Notes: generated by a model not told the origin, from the sequence alone. 64,000 bases of DNA from Bacteroidota bacterium (GCA_018700895.1 JABIUV010000031.1:98324-162323), one strand, 5' to 3'. Shown: positions 36,705 to 46,764, counted from the stretch's first letter. Translations and numbers: made by a program.

Positions 36705-37610
36705 GTGGGAAAAACTAAAGTAATATCAGGATTGTTTAACACTTTCTTATCTGAAAAAAGGAAAGAACAAGTAGAGAAAACTACTTTAGTGATAGCCATT
36801 GTTAGTTATTTAATTCATTTGCTAATAATATTCTTAAATACTCAAGGAATAATCGAAATTGAGCAAAAGTTTTTCAAGAACCCAATAGCTGCTATATACA
36901 CTCCATTTTCTTTCATTTTAATATTTGAAGTATTTTTACTTGTATACCATCTCCCAAAATCTATAACTGCTTATATAGGGAAACAATATGAAATAATTAC
37001 TCTAATCGTAATTAGAAAAATTTTCAAAGATTTAGCTTATCTCGAATTGGATTCAGATTGGTTTCAAAACAAAGAAGATTTACAATTTACAATAGATGTA
37101 TTAACATCTTTGATTTTATTCTTTATAATATATCTTTTCTACAAATCAATTCGAAAAAGAGAATATATTTCAATAAAAAAAACTGATAAGATAGGAAATA
37201 GCATAAGAAGATTTGTATTACTAAAACAGTTATTGGCAATCATTCTCGTCCCAATATTATTTATTTTTGCAGCCTATTCATTGATAAGTTGGGGTATTGT
37301 AACTGCAAAAGACTACAACAATGGAATATTAGAATTTACAAACATAAACAATGTATTTTTCGATGAATTCTTTAATATTTTGATAATTATTGATGTTTTA
37401 TTGTTGTTGGCGTCTTTCTTTTACTCTGATAAATTTTATAAAATTATGCGGAACTCGGGCTTTGTAATTTCAACTATACTAATAAAAATTTCATTTTCAT
37501 CAGATGGGATGATAGGTAATACACTCATAATTAGTTCTGTGATATTTGGGTACTTAATGCTAATAATTCATAATTTATATGAAAAGAATGCTGTACCTAA
37601 CAAAAGCTAA
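36705..37610 (+). CDS. Polytopic membrane protein of unknown function
   Basis: The 301-residue protein, from a GTG start, has about seven predicted membrane helices, including IAIVSYLIHLLIIFL, PFSFILIFEVFLLVYHL, SLILFFIIYLFYKSI, LAIILVPILFIFAAYSLI, EFFNILIIIDVLLLLASFFY and IISSVIFGYLMLIIHN. Charged soluble segments are short. Codon use is strongly AT-rich compared with neighbours, suggesting recent acquisition. I do not recognise a family. Its stop codon TAA (37608-37610) lies inside the attC-like repeat at 37599-37665, the arrangement expected for a gene cassette. Confidence 0.65.
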   Translation: MGKTKVISGLFNTFLSEKRKEQVEKTTLVIAIVSYLIHLLIIFLNTQGIIEIEQKFFKNPIAAIYTPFSFILIFEVFLLVYHLPKSITAYIGKQYEIITLIVIRKIFKDLAYLELDSDWFQNKEDLQFTIDVLTSLILFFIIYLFYKSIRKREYISIKKTDKIGNSIRRFVLLKQLLAIILVPILFIFAAYSLISWGIVTAKDYNNGILEFTNINNVFFDEFFNILIIIDVLLLLASFFYSDKFYKIMRNSGFVISTILIKISFSSDGMIGNTLIISSVIFGYLMLIIHNLYEKNAVPNKS

Positions 37611-37665
37611 AATGTCAATAGCCTCCATTCGTCGGCTACTGCATTTAGCCGAACCGTTAGCTGTT
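37599..37665. repeat. Nested inverted repeat, attC-like, at cassette junction
   Basis: Outer arms AGCTAA (37605-37610) and TTAGCT (37657-37662) pair perfectly and extend to AAC / GTT across a 3-base bulge. Inner arms TCGGCTA (37632-37638) and TAGCCGA (37646-37652) form a 7-bp stem with a 7-nt loop. The right outer arm reads CGTTAGCTGTT, close to the GTTRRRY core of integron attC sites; the left arm AGCTAAA is its inverse with one mismatch. The overall 67 bp is in the attC size range, though the left spacer (21 nt) is longer than the right (4 nt). Confidence 0.5.
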
Positions 37666-38370
37666 ATTAAAATAAAACCAGTAATCATAACATATTTTTT
37701 GCTTCTAATTGGACAATTAACTTTTGCCCAAAACAATGAAGTATGGACTTCTTTTTGGAATGAAGAAACTGACTTGATGGGTTTCATAAATTCAAAAGAT
37801 GAAGTAATGATTGAACCAAAATTTATGGGGTTTAATATCGCAAAAAGCTTCAATTATATTATTGCTGTTATGGAAGAAAATAATGGTGAATATGATACCT
37901 ATTATTTATCCAAGTTGGGCAAAAAAGTAGGAGTTGACAGCCTACATATTTTTGATAACGGTGCTGACTGTGAAAGCGAAGGCTTTATAAGATTTAAAGA
38001 TAAAAAAACAGATAAAGTCGGGATGTTTGATAATAACGGAAATGTTGGAATTCCAGCTGTATATAATGCACTTTTAAGAACACACAATGGATTGATTTGG
38101 GCACTAAAAGAAGCAGAGAAAAAATATTGGGATAAACACGAAGAATCAGGTTGTAATCATTACAGTTGGAAAGGTGGATAAGAAGTTTTAATTGACACAG
38201 CGAATAATGTTCTCGTTGAAAATTTCCAATTCAATAACTCGTTAAACTTTTTCACACTTGGAAGGATTATAGAACCACATTCAGATACTACAAGAAAATC
38301 GTTCCTAGCGTTTGATGGTAGTGAAGACTTCCCCAAAATTAGCACACTAATAAGTTCAAAAAAAGATTAG
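37612..38370 (+). pseudogene. Secreted WG-repeat-like protein interrupted by in-frame UAA
   Basis: The frame encodes a signal peptide-like segment (VIITYFLLLIGQLTFAQ) followed by WG-repeat-like beta units such as MGFINSKDEVMIEPKF and KVGMFDNNGNVGIPAVYNAL. TAA at 38179-38181 stops it after HYSWKGG, yet the same frame stays open for another 62 codons (EVLIDTANNVLVENFQF to LISSKKD) to TAG 38368-38370, continuing the same style of protein. The start is uncertain: ATG 37612 lies inside the attC-like repeat, and a later ATT (37666) would leave a tidier signal peptide. WG repeats usually mediate binding in the periplasm or outside. Confidence 0.6.
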
Positions 38371-38462
38371 AAAATTATACCAAGAAAAAAGATACCGATA
38401 ACGACAGTGAGCCTCTAATCTTGGGTTTAATGATGATATTACATGAGCGACATTGGTATTAA
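38367..38462 (+). pseudogene. C-terminal fragment of a second LURP-one/scramblase-like gene
   Basis: Thirty-one codons plus a stop encode LENYTKKKDTDNDSEPLILG then LMMILHERHWY, matching the last residues of the intact gene at 31699-32310 (LEDIDNDDDERVILGLMMMI then LLERRRG). The DNA match is best from about 38391 to 38450. Only the tail remains; the body has been replaced by the accessory island. It overlaps the stop of the histone-deacetylase-like gene on the other strand. Confidence 0.75.
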
Positions 38463-39361
38463 AAGTATAGCTGTTGTGCTACTCGAAAAGTATTGGCGTG
38501 AGCTTCTATGATATCTTTTATCTGAACGGAGTATCCCCCACCCATGCTTACAGCTACCGGCACATTATGAGCCACGGCTTGTTCAAAAACAAATCGGTCT
38601 CGCTCTTTGCACCCTTCGCGAGTCACTGCTAGTCGTCCGAGCTTGTCGGTACTTATGATGTCTACACCCGCGAGATAAAAGATAATATCCGGCTGTGCCT
38701 GACGTATAAGCTGAGGCAAGTGTGCTTTGAGCAATGCGAGGTAGTCGGCATCTTGTATGCCATCGTCTACACCTATGTCCAAATCACTTTTCTCCTTGCG
38801 AAGCGGATAGTTTTTAGCTCCGTGCATACTGAAGGTGAATACACGTGGGTCGTTCTCAAATATCTTGGCATTACCGTTACCTTGATGCACATCCAAGTCA
38901 ACAATAAGGGCCTGTGTGATAGCACCTTCGGCCAGTAGCACATTTGCTGCAATAGCAAAATCATTAAAAATACAAAACCCCTCGCCTCTATCGGCAAAGG
39001 CATGGTGCGTACCTCCGGCTATATTCATGGCTACTCCGTGCTTCATTGCATAACGAGCACACTGCAACGTACCTTGAGCGATATGCTTGCCCCGCGTGAT
39101 CAGCTCGGGCCGTATGGGGAAACCTATGGCTCGTTGTTCTTTGCGGTCCAGCAAATTATGATTGAGCTTGTCTAAATATGCTTCGGTATGCGTAAGTAAG
39201 ATATCTTCATCACTTAATGGATGTGGCTCAAAGAAATTTTCAGGATTGATGGTACCTTCGTATAGTAATTGCTGAGGCAAGAGTTCATACTTGTCCATTG
39301 GGAAGCGATGGCCAGCGGGCAAATCATATTTATATATGGGCGAAAAAGCAATTTTGAGCAC
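38459..39361 (-). CDS. Histone deacetylase-like amidohydrolase
   Basis: The 300-residue protein belongs to the arginase/deacetylase fold of acetoin-utilisation and class II/IV HDAC-like enzymes, which remove acetyl groups from amines. Zinc and catalytic motifs are GGTHHAFADRGEGFCIFND (His-His pair), LIVDLDVHQGNGNA (Asp and His ligands), VFTFSMHGAKNYP and DIIFYLAGVDIISTD (Asp ligand), and GGGYS near the end. The start is GTG at 39361. The substrate is unknown. Confidence 0.93.
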   Translation of the reverse strand: MLKIAFSPIYKYDLPAGHRFPMDKYELLPQQLLYEGTINPENFFEPHPLSDEDILLTHTEAYLDKLNHNLLDRKEQRAIGFPIRPELITRGKHIAQGTLQCARYAMKHGVAMNIAGGTHHAFADRGEGFCIFNDFAIAANVLLAEGAITQALIVDLDVHQGNGNAKIFENDPRVFTFSMHGAKNYPLRKEKSDLDIGVDDGIQDADYLALLKAHLPQLIRQAQPDIIFYLAGVDIISTDKLGRLAVTREGCKERDRFVFEQAVAHNVPVAVSMGGGYSVQIKDIIEAHANTFRVAQQLYF

Positions 39362-39423
39362 AGCGTATTAACCTAGTAAGCCACAATATTGTTCGCAATG
39401 ACTCGTAAATAAAGGTTGCATTA

Positions 39424-39453
39424 TTGTAATGCAAATATAAAATCGTAGTTTTG
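39424..39453 (+). promoter_or_regulatory. rpsA promoter (Bacteroidota consensus)
   Basis: TTG (39424-39426), a 19-bp spacer, then TAGTTTTG (39446-39453), a perfect TAnnTTTG box. Both elements and spacing match the primary sigma factor consensus of this phylum. The leader would be about 28 nt. Confidence 0.75.
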
Positions 39454-39469
39454 CACCCATTTTTTTCGT

Positions 39470-39477
39470 AAAGGAGG
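39470..39477 (+). promoter_or_regulatory. Strong Shine-Dalgarno of rpsA
   Basis: AAAGGAGG is an 8-nt complement of the 16S rRNA 3' end, 10 nt upstream of the TTG start at 39488. Such sequences are rare in Bacteroidota, where the anti-SD is normally masked on the ribosome. An ATG two bases after it opens only ATG-ATA-CAT-TGA, overlapping the TTG start. Confidence 0.7.
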
Positions 39478-39487
39478 ACATGATACA

Positions 39488-41593
39488 TTGATAAATAACA
39501 CAAACGAAAATCAAGATCCAATCTTGAATGACGCTACTGAGGCCAAGGATGCCACAGTGGAAGCGACAACAAACGATGCTCCAGCAGAAGCTACTGAATC
39601 TGCTAACACAACACCCGTTTCTGAAACACCTGTTCACAATCCTGATGACTTTGATTGGTCTCAAGATAAAGCTGGATTTGGTGCGTATGACGAGTCTCAA
39701 AACAAAGACTTGAAAGACATGTATGCTAACACCATCAAACAAGTAGATGAAAAAACACTTGTAATGGGTAAAGTAGTAAGCATATCTGCAGACGATGTAC
39801 TTATAGACATAGGATTCAAATCTGACGGTCTTGTATCATTTACAGAATTCAGAGATACTCCAGACCTAGCAGTAGGTGATGAAGTAGAGGTGTATGTAGA
39901 TGAGACTGAGAATGCTCTTGGGCAACTCGTACTTAGCCGTAAGAAAGCAGTACAAGAAGGTGCTTGGGAACGCATACAAGGAATCATGGAAAGTGGAGAA
40001 ATCGTTAAAGGTTACATCCAATCTAGAACCAAAGGCGGCCTAGTAGTAGACGTAATGGGAATGGATGCATTCTTACCTGGATCTCAAATAGACGTGAAGC
40101 CAGTTAGAGATTACGACCAGTACGTAGGTAAAACTATGGAATTCAAGGTTGTGAAAATTAACGAGGTTTACAAAAACGTAGTAATATCACACAAAGCAAT
40201 CATTGAAGACGATATCGAAGCTCAAAAAGCTGAAATGATATCTAAACTAGAAGTAGGTCAAGTACTAGAAGGTATGGTGAAGAACATGACTTCTTTTGGT
40301 GTATTCGTAGACCTAGGTGGTCTCGATGGTCTTCTTCACATCACAGACATATCTTGGGGTCGTATCAACCACCCAGAAGATGTGCTTGAGCTTGATCAAA
40401 AAATACAAGTTGCGGTTCTTGAGTTTGATAACGAGAAGAAAAGAATTTCTCTCGGTATGAAACAACTTACTGCTCATCCTTGGGATAGCATGAAGGCTCT
40501 AGAAGCTGGCGAAAAAGTAAAAGGTAAAGTAGTTACTGTAGCTGATTACGGAGCATTCGTAGAAATAGAAGCAGGCGTAGAAGGTCTTATTCACGTTTCA
40601 GAAATGTCTTGGTCTCAGCACTTACGTAACCCATCTGACTTTATAAAAGTAGGTGACGAAGTAGATGCAGTAGTTCTTGATATCGACAAAGAGGAGCACA
40701 AACTTTCTCTTGGTCTTAAGCAACTTACCAGCGATCCTTGGCAAAGTATTGAAGAAAAATACCCAGTGGACAGCAAGCACACAGGTATCGTTCGTAACCT
40801 TACCAACTATGGTCTATTCGTAGAGCTCGAAGAAGGGGTAGACGGATTGGTACACGTATCTGACTTATCTTGGTCTAAGAAAATAAAGCATCCTGCAGAA
40901 TTCACTAAGAAAGGTGAAAATCTTGAGGTTGTTGTACTAGAAATAGACAGAGACAACAGAAGATTGAGTCTTGGTCACAAGCAGATAGATGAAAATCCAT
41001 GGGATACATTCGCTACTGTATTCAGACTAGGTTCTGACCACGAAGGTGTGATTTCTGAAATCAACGACAGAGGTGTTATCTTCACACTTCCTTACGGGGT
41101 AGAAGGTTTTGCTCCTAAGAAGCATACCAAAAAAGAAGATGGTACTGAAGTGAAAATGGATGAAACACTTAACGTACGTGTAATCGAGTTTAACAAAGAT
41201 GCTAAGCGTATACTTGTATCACATACAGACATTTGGAAAGAAGTAGAAAGAGCTCAACGTTCTGAGCAAGATGCTTCTAACAAACGTCGCTCTGCAAATA
41301 CCAATAAGTATGTAGAGAAGATGAACAAGTCTGTTGAGCGTTCTACTCTCGGAGAACTAGACGTTCTTGCAAACCTTAAAGCTAAAATGGAATCTGCACC
41401 AGCTGCAGAGCCAAAGAAAAAAGCTAAAAAGGCTGCCCCAAAGGCAGAAACAAAAACGGAAAGTGCAGAAGCTCCAGCAGAAGACTACAGTGCAATGACT
41501 GTAGCTCAACTCAAAGCAGCAGCTAAAAAGAAAGGTATCAAAGGATATACTTCTCTTAAGAAAGCAGAGCTTATAGAAGCATTAAGCAAATAA
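39488..41593 (+). CDS. rpsA: 30S ribosomal protein S1 with C-terminal Rho-N/SAP-like tail
   Basis: The 701-residue protein carries six S1 RNA-binding domains after an acidic Ala/Thr/Glu-rich N-terminus (about 1-80). Repeats are seen in GKVVSISADDVLIDIGFKSD, GMVKNMTSFGVFVDLGG, GKVVTVADYGAFVEIEAG and GIVRNLTNYGLFVELEEG. After them comes a Lys/Ala/Glu-rich linker (about 625-665) and a C-terminal helical motif YSAMTVAQLKAAAKKKGIK ending LIEALSK, resembling Rho-N/SAP-type domains; this tail is absent from E. coli S1. S1 captures mRNA for translation initiation. The start is TTG, with a strong SD. A terminator follows. Confidence 0.96.
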   Translation: MINNTNENQDPILNDATEAKDATVEATTNDAPAEATESANTTPVSETPVHNPDDFDWSQDKAGFGAYDESQNKDLKDMYANTIKQVDEKTLVMGKVVSISADDVLIDIGFKSDGLVSFTEFRDTPDLAVGDEVEVYVDETENALGQLVLSRKKAVQEGAWERIQGIMESGEIVKGYIQSRTKGGLVVDVMGMDAFLPGSQIDVKPVRDYDQYVGKTMEFKVVKINEVYKNVVISHKAIIEDDIEAQKAEMISKLEVGQVLEGMVKNMTSFGVFVDLGGLDGLLHITDISWGRINHPEDVLELDQKIQVAVLEFDNEKKRISLGMKQLTAHPWDSMKALEAGEKVKGKVVTVADYGAFVEIEAGVEGLIHVSEMSWSQHLRNPSDFIKVGDEVDAVVLDIDKEEHKLSLGLKQLTSDPWQSIEEKYPVDSKHTGIVRNLTNYGLFVELEEGVDGLVHVSDLSWSKKIKHPAEFTKKGENLEVVVLEIDRDNRRLSLGHKQIDENPWDTFATVFRLGSDHEGVISEINDRGVIFTLPYGVEGFAPKKHTKKEDGTEVKMDETLNVRVIEFNKDAKRILVSHTDIWKEVERAQRSEQDASNKRRSANTNKYVEKMNKSVERSTLGELDVLANLKAKMESAPAAEPKKKAKKAAPKAETKTESAEAPAEDYSAMTVAQLKAAAKKKGIKGYTSLKKAELIEALSK

Positions 41594-41613
41594 GTTTTCT
41601 GAAACTATACATT

Positions 41614-41646
41614 AAAATCCCGACCGCTTGGTCGGGATTTTTTTTT
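41614..41646 (+). terminator. Terminator of rpsA
   Basis: AAAATCCCGACC (41614-41625) pairs perfectly with GGTCGGGATTTT (41630-41641) around a GCTT loop, followed by further T. It lies 20 bp after the rpsA stop. Confidence 0.9.
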
Positions 41647-41705
41647 GTCTAATTGTTTCTCGCAACATTGGCAAGTATGCCTAAATATAAGATATTTGAA
41701 GCCGA

Positions 41706-42122
41706 ATGAATTATTGGCTGATAAAATCGGAACCTTTCAAGTATAGTTGGGATCAAATGATGAGCGATGGTTCTACCTATTGGGATGGTGTACGCAGCTA
41801 TGCTGCACGTATACAGCTGAGGGCTATGAGAGATGGCGACATCTGTCTTTTTTATCATAGCAACGAGGGCAAAGAGATCGTAGGAGTGTGTAAGGTGATA
41901 AAAGAAGCCTACCAGGACCCAACTACCGATGATGATAGATGGGTAGCTGTAGATGTACAAGCGATAAAACCATTAAATAAATCGGTAACATTAGCACAGG
42001 TAAAAGCCAACGAAACATTGGCCAATATGGCACTTGTAAAGCTCAGTAGATTATCCGTAGGTCCCGTTCAAGATTTTGAATTTGAAGAAATTATGAAAAT
42101 GGCGGAGACGCAATTCCCATGA
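41706..42122 (+). CDS. EVE domain protein
   Basis: The 138-residue product is a full single EVE domain (PUA-like fold, relatives of human THYN1), a family that reads modified bases in nucleic acids. Motifs: YWLIKSEPFKYSWDQM at the N-terminus, WDGVRSYAARIQLRAMRDGD, CLFYHSNEGKEIVGVCKV, DPTTDDDRWVAVDVQAI and LSRLSVGPVQ. Length is typical. It is the first gene of a run with pyrR (4-bp ATGA overlap), pyrB and ansA, so it is probably translated together with pyrR. Confidence 0.95.
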   Translation: MNYWLIKSEPFKYSWDQMMSDGSTYWDGVRSYAARIQLRAMRDGDICLFYHSNEGKEIVGVCKVIKEAYQDPTTDDDRWVAVDVQAIKPLNKSVTLAQVKANETLANMALVKLSRLSVGPVQDFEFEEIMKMAETQFP

Positions 42123-42652
42123 AACGCATCATCCTTCAATATGAACAAGTAGATCTAATCCTAACCCGATTAGCCCACCAATTGGTTGAAAATCACAGCG
42201 ATTTTAGTAACACCGCTTTACTCGCTTTGCAGCCGAGAGGAACACTTTTAAGCCAAGCTCTTTTGCAAAAATTAAAAAGCTTATTCAATATTGAAGTGAA
42301 TTACGGCACACTAGATACTACGTTTCATCGAGATGATTTTCGTAGGTCAGACAAGCCACTTGTCCCCAATGAAGTAAATATTGACTTTGACATAGAGGGG
42401 AAACGAATCATACTTATAGACGACGTATTGTACACAGGAAGAAGTATAAGAGCTGCATTGGATGCTGTAAACGACTACGGTAGGCCGGATAGCATAGAAC
42501 TCGTAACACTAATAAACCGCAAATACAGACGCGAAGTCCCTATACAACCAGATTATGTGGGCGAAGAGATAGACTCACGCGTAGATGATTACGTAAAGGT
42601 AGATTGGGAAGAAAAGAATTGTAAAGTTTGGATTATCACAGATAACACGTAA
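42119..42652 (+). CDS. pyrR: PyrR-type phosphoribosyltransferase/regulator
   Basis: The 177-residue protein is a type I phosphoribosyltransferase of the PyrR family: it binds UMP/PRPP, can attenuate pyr mRNAs and has uracil phosphoribosyltransferase activity. The PRPP loop is IILIDDVLYTGRSIRAALDA (about 98-117); other motifs are ALQPRGTLLSQAL, DTTFHRDDFRR and ELVTLINRKYRREVPIQPDY. It overlaps the EVE gene by 4 bp and precedes pyrB by 2 bp. I found no convincing PyrR-binding attenuator hairpin ahead of pyrB, so control in this locus is not shown. Confidence 0.96.
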   Translation: MKRIILQYEQVDLILTRLAHQLVENHSDFSNTALLALQPRGTLLSQALLQKLKSLFNIEVNYGTLDTTFHRDDFRRSDKPLVPNEVNIDFDIEGKRIILIDDVLYTGRSIRAALDAVNDYGRPDSIELVTLINRKYRREVPIQPDYVGEEIDSRVDDYVKVDWEEKNCKVWIITDNT

Positions 42653-42654
42653 TA

Positions 42655-43578
42655 ATGTCAGCACTATCCACAAATCACTTACTTGGCATTCAAAATATCA
42701 CAAGCCAAGATATCAAGCTGATACTTGATACGGCAGATAGTTTTAAGGAAGTCATCAATAGACCTATCAAAAAAGTACCTTCACTACGTGATGTCACTAT
42801 CGCCAATGTTTTTTTCGAAAACAGTACGCGAACCAAAATCTCATTTGAACTAGCAGAAAAGAGACTCTCGGCAGATGTAGTCAATTTTAGCAGTAGCAGT
42901 TCTTCTGTTAAAAAAGGTGAAACACTCATAGATACCGTAAATAACATCTTGGCCATGAAGGTAGATATGGTCGTAATGAGACACCCTGCCCCCGGAGCCC
43001 ATCAGTTTTTGGCTCGGCACATAGATGCCAATATTATAAACGCAGGTGACGGCACACACGAGCACCCTACCCAAGCACTGCTAGATGCATATTCACTTAG
43101 AGCAGAACTTGGTGACTTAACCGATAAAAAAATCGTAATAGTAGGCGACATACTCCACTCCCGTGTAGCATTAAGTAATATATACTGCCTACAGAAGATG
43201 GGAGCCAAGGTACGTGTATGCGGCCCTCCTACCCTACTACCTAAGTACATTGGCAGTCTTGGCGTAGAGGTAAGCAACGACCTTCGTGAAAGTTTGGAGT
43301 GGTGCGATGCCGCCAATATGCTACGTATACAGCTCGAACGCCAAGAGGACAAATACTTTCCGAGCTTACGTGAATATTCAACACAATATGGCGTAACCCT
43401 ACCTATGCTCAAAAGCCTCAAAAAAGAGATAGTCCTTATGCATCCTGGACCCATTAACAGAGGTGTAGAAATCACAAGCGAGGTGGCTGACTCTGACCAA
43501 AGCATAATACTAAACCAAGTAGAGAATGGTGTAGCGGCGAGAATGGCTGTACTTTACCTGCTGGCCAATCACAAATAG
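42655..43578 (+). CDS. pyrB: Aspartate carbamoyltransferase catalytic subunit
   Basis: The 307-residue enzyme makes N-carbamoyl-aspartate from carbamoyl phosphate and aspartate, the committed step of pyrimidine synthesis. Signature FENSTRTKISFELAEKRL binds carbamoyl phosphate; KGETLIDTVNNI is the 80s loop; MRHPAPGAHQFLA, HEHPTQALLDAYSL, VGDILHSRVALSN, RIQLERQ and MHPGPINRGVEI are conserved active-site segments. No pyrI regulatory subunit follows. Co-transcribed with pyrR and probably ansA (3-bp gap). Confidence 0.98.
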   Translation: MSALSTNHLLGIQNITSQDIKLILDTADSFKEVINRPIKKVPSLRDVTIANVFFENSTRTKISFELAEKRLSADVVNFSSSSSSVKKGETLIDTVNNILAMKVDMVVMRHPAPGAHQFLARHIDANIINAGDGTHEHPTQALLDAYSLRAELGDLTDKKIVIVGDILHSRVALSNIYCLQKMGAKVRVCGPPTLLPKYIGSLGVEVSNDLRESLEWCDAANMLRIQLERQEDKYFPSLREYSTQYGVTLPMLKSLKKEIVLMHPGPINRGVEITSEVADSDQSIILNQVENGVAARMAVLYLLANHK

Positions 43579-43581
43579 TAC

Positions 43582-44613
43582 ATGCAAAGCAGCGTATATA
43601 TTCTTTATACTGGAGGCACCTTTGGCATGAAAAACACCACCGAAGGACTTCAACCAAGTACGTGGGATGAGATTATAGCCTACCTCCCTGCTATCAAAAA
43701 TCAAAATTACTTCCACTATTACTCCGAAATTGATTTCACCTTTGACACCTTTGAGCCCGTAGTAGACTCAAGTGATATCACCCCCAACGATTGGCAACGC
43801 ATTGCCCAATCCATAGAAAAGAATTACGATCAGCACGATGGCTTCATAATCATACACGGTACAGATACCCTCGCATATACCTCATCTGCTTTGAGCTTTA
43901 TCTTTGAGCATCTTACTAAGCCCATCGTACTCACTGGAGCACAGTTACCTATTTTTCACCCCAGGACAGATGGCATTGTAAACTTGAGCAACGCTATTTA
44001 CATAGCTGGATACAAGCATTTTAGTTTACCCTGTATACCCGAAGTCTGTATCTGTTTTAATGACGATGTACTGCGTGGTAATCGTGCGGTAAAAACCAGC
44101 ACCAATGATTTCGAAGGATTTAGTTCTCCCAACTTTGACAACTTAGCCCACTTAGAACAAAATATTACGATAAACACGCACCTCCTTCAAAAAAACACGA
44201 ATCTACCATTAGACATAAAGTCTACATTTAGTCATCGAGTGGTGAATGTGACTGTATTCCCCGGTTATAATCCTGAGATATTAATTGACTTAGTATCAAA
44301 AGGAAAACTTGAAGGCATTGTACTACGTACCTTTGGTGCAGGCAACTTGCCAAGCGGTAAAAGATGGGATGATTTATTCACTACTTGCAAGGAGAATAAC
44401 ACTATTATATTGGCCACCACACAATGTCCGAATGGAAAAATAGAATTGGGACAATACGCTTTGAGCAATGTGCTCAAAAATGCTGTAGTAGTAGATGGTA
44501 AGGACATCACTCCCGAGGCGGCTCTGACCAAATTAATGTGGGTAATAGGCAACTACCCGTATGCTGAGCGGATCGGAATGTTAAGCCGAAATTTGAGGGG
44601 CGAGACTTCGTAA
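43582..44613 (+). CDS. ansA: Type I (cytoplasmic) L-asparaginase
   Basis: The 343-residue enzyme hydrolyses asparagine to aspartate and ammonia. The two catalytic threonines are in VYILYTGGTFGM (N-terminal) and IIHGTDTLAYTSSALSF. Other motifs: TGAQLPIFHPRTDGIVNL, VLRGNRAVKTSTNDFEGFSS and LRTFGAGNLPSG. There is no signal peptide, which points to the cytoplasmic type I form. Aspartate from this reaction is the substrate of the adjacent pyrB product, which may explain the operon. Confidence 0.96.
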   Translation: MQSSVYILYTGGTFGMKNTTEGLQPSTWDEIIAYLPAIKNQNYFHYYSEIDFTFDTFEPVVDSSDITPNDWQRIAQSIEKNYDQHDGFIIIHGTDTLAYTSSALSFIFEHLTKPIVLTGAQLPIFHPRTDGIVNLSNAIYIAGYKHFSLPCIPEVCICFNDDVLRGNRAVKTSTNDFEGFSSPNFDNLAHLEQNITINTHLLQKNTNLPLDIKSTFSHRVVNVTVFPGYNPEILIDLVSKGKLEGIVLRTFGAGNLPSGKRWDDLFTTCKENNTIILATTQCPNGKIELGQYALSNVLKNAVVVDGKDITPEAALTKLMWVIGNYPYAERIGMLSRNLRGETS

Positions 44614-44620
44614 TTTAAAC

Positions 44621-44635
44621 CACTGATAATCAGTG
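44621..44635. repeat. 15-bp palindrome between ansA and gyrB
   Basis: CACTGAT-A-ATCAGTG, 7-bp perfect arms around a single A, 8 bp after the ansA stop and about 109 bp before the gyrB ATG. No T run follows, so it is not a terminator; the size and symmetry suit a protein-binding operator. No owner is known. Confidence 0.55.
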
Positions 44636-44710
44636 CATTAAATTCGTTTCAATGTGAATTGTTTGTGGATATATACAACAGCATGAAACCTTCCGGAAAT
44701 CATCAAATAA

Positions 44711-46690
<1,980 letters not shown>

Positions 46691-46710
46691 ACCACAAATA
46701 ATAAAAAACT

Positions 46711-46745
46711 AAAAAGCCTGAATCTGCAAAGATTCAGGCTTTTTT
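46711..46745. terminator. Bidirectional terminator between gyrB and pfkA
   Basis: AAAAAGCCTGAATCT (46711-46725) pairs perfectly with AGATTCAGGCTTTTT (46730-46744) around GCAA. Convergent genes end 20 bp on either side, so it can serve both. Confidence 0.9.
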
Positions 46746-46764
46746 ATGGACGCTATATAAAATT

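Noticed and set aside
39480..39491. ATG-ATA-CAT-TGA as a real rpsA start
   Set aside because: It stops after three codons and lies only 2 nt from the Shine-Dalgarno; TTG 39488 is the only in-frame start unless a base is missing.
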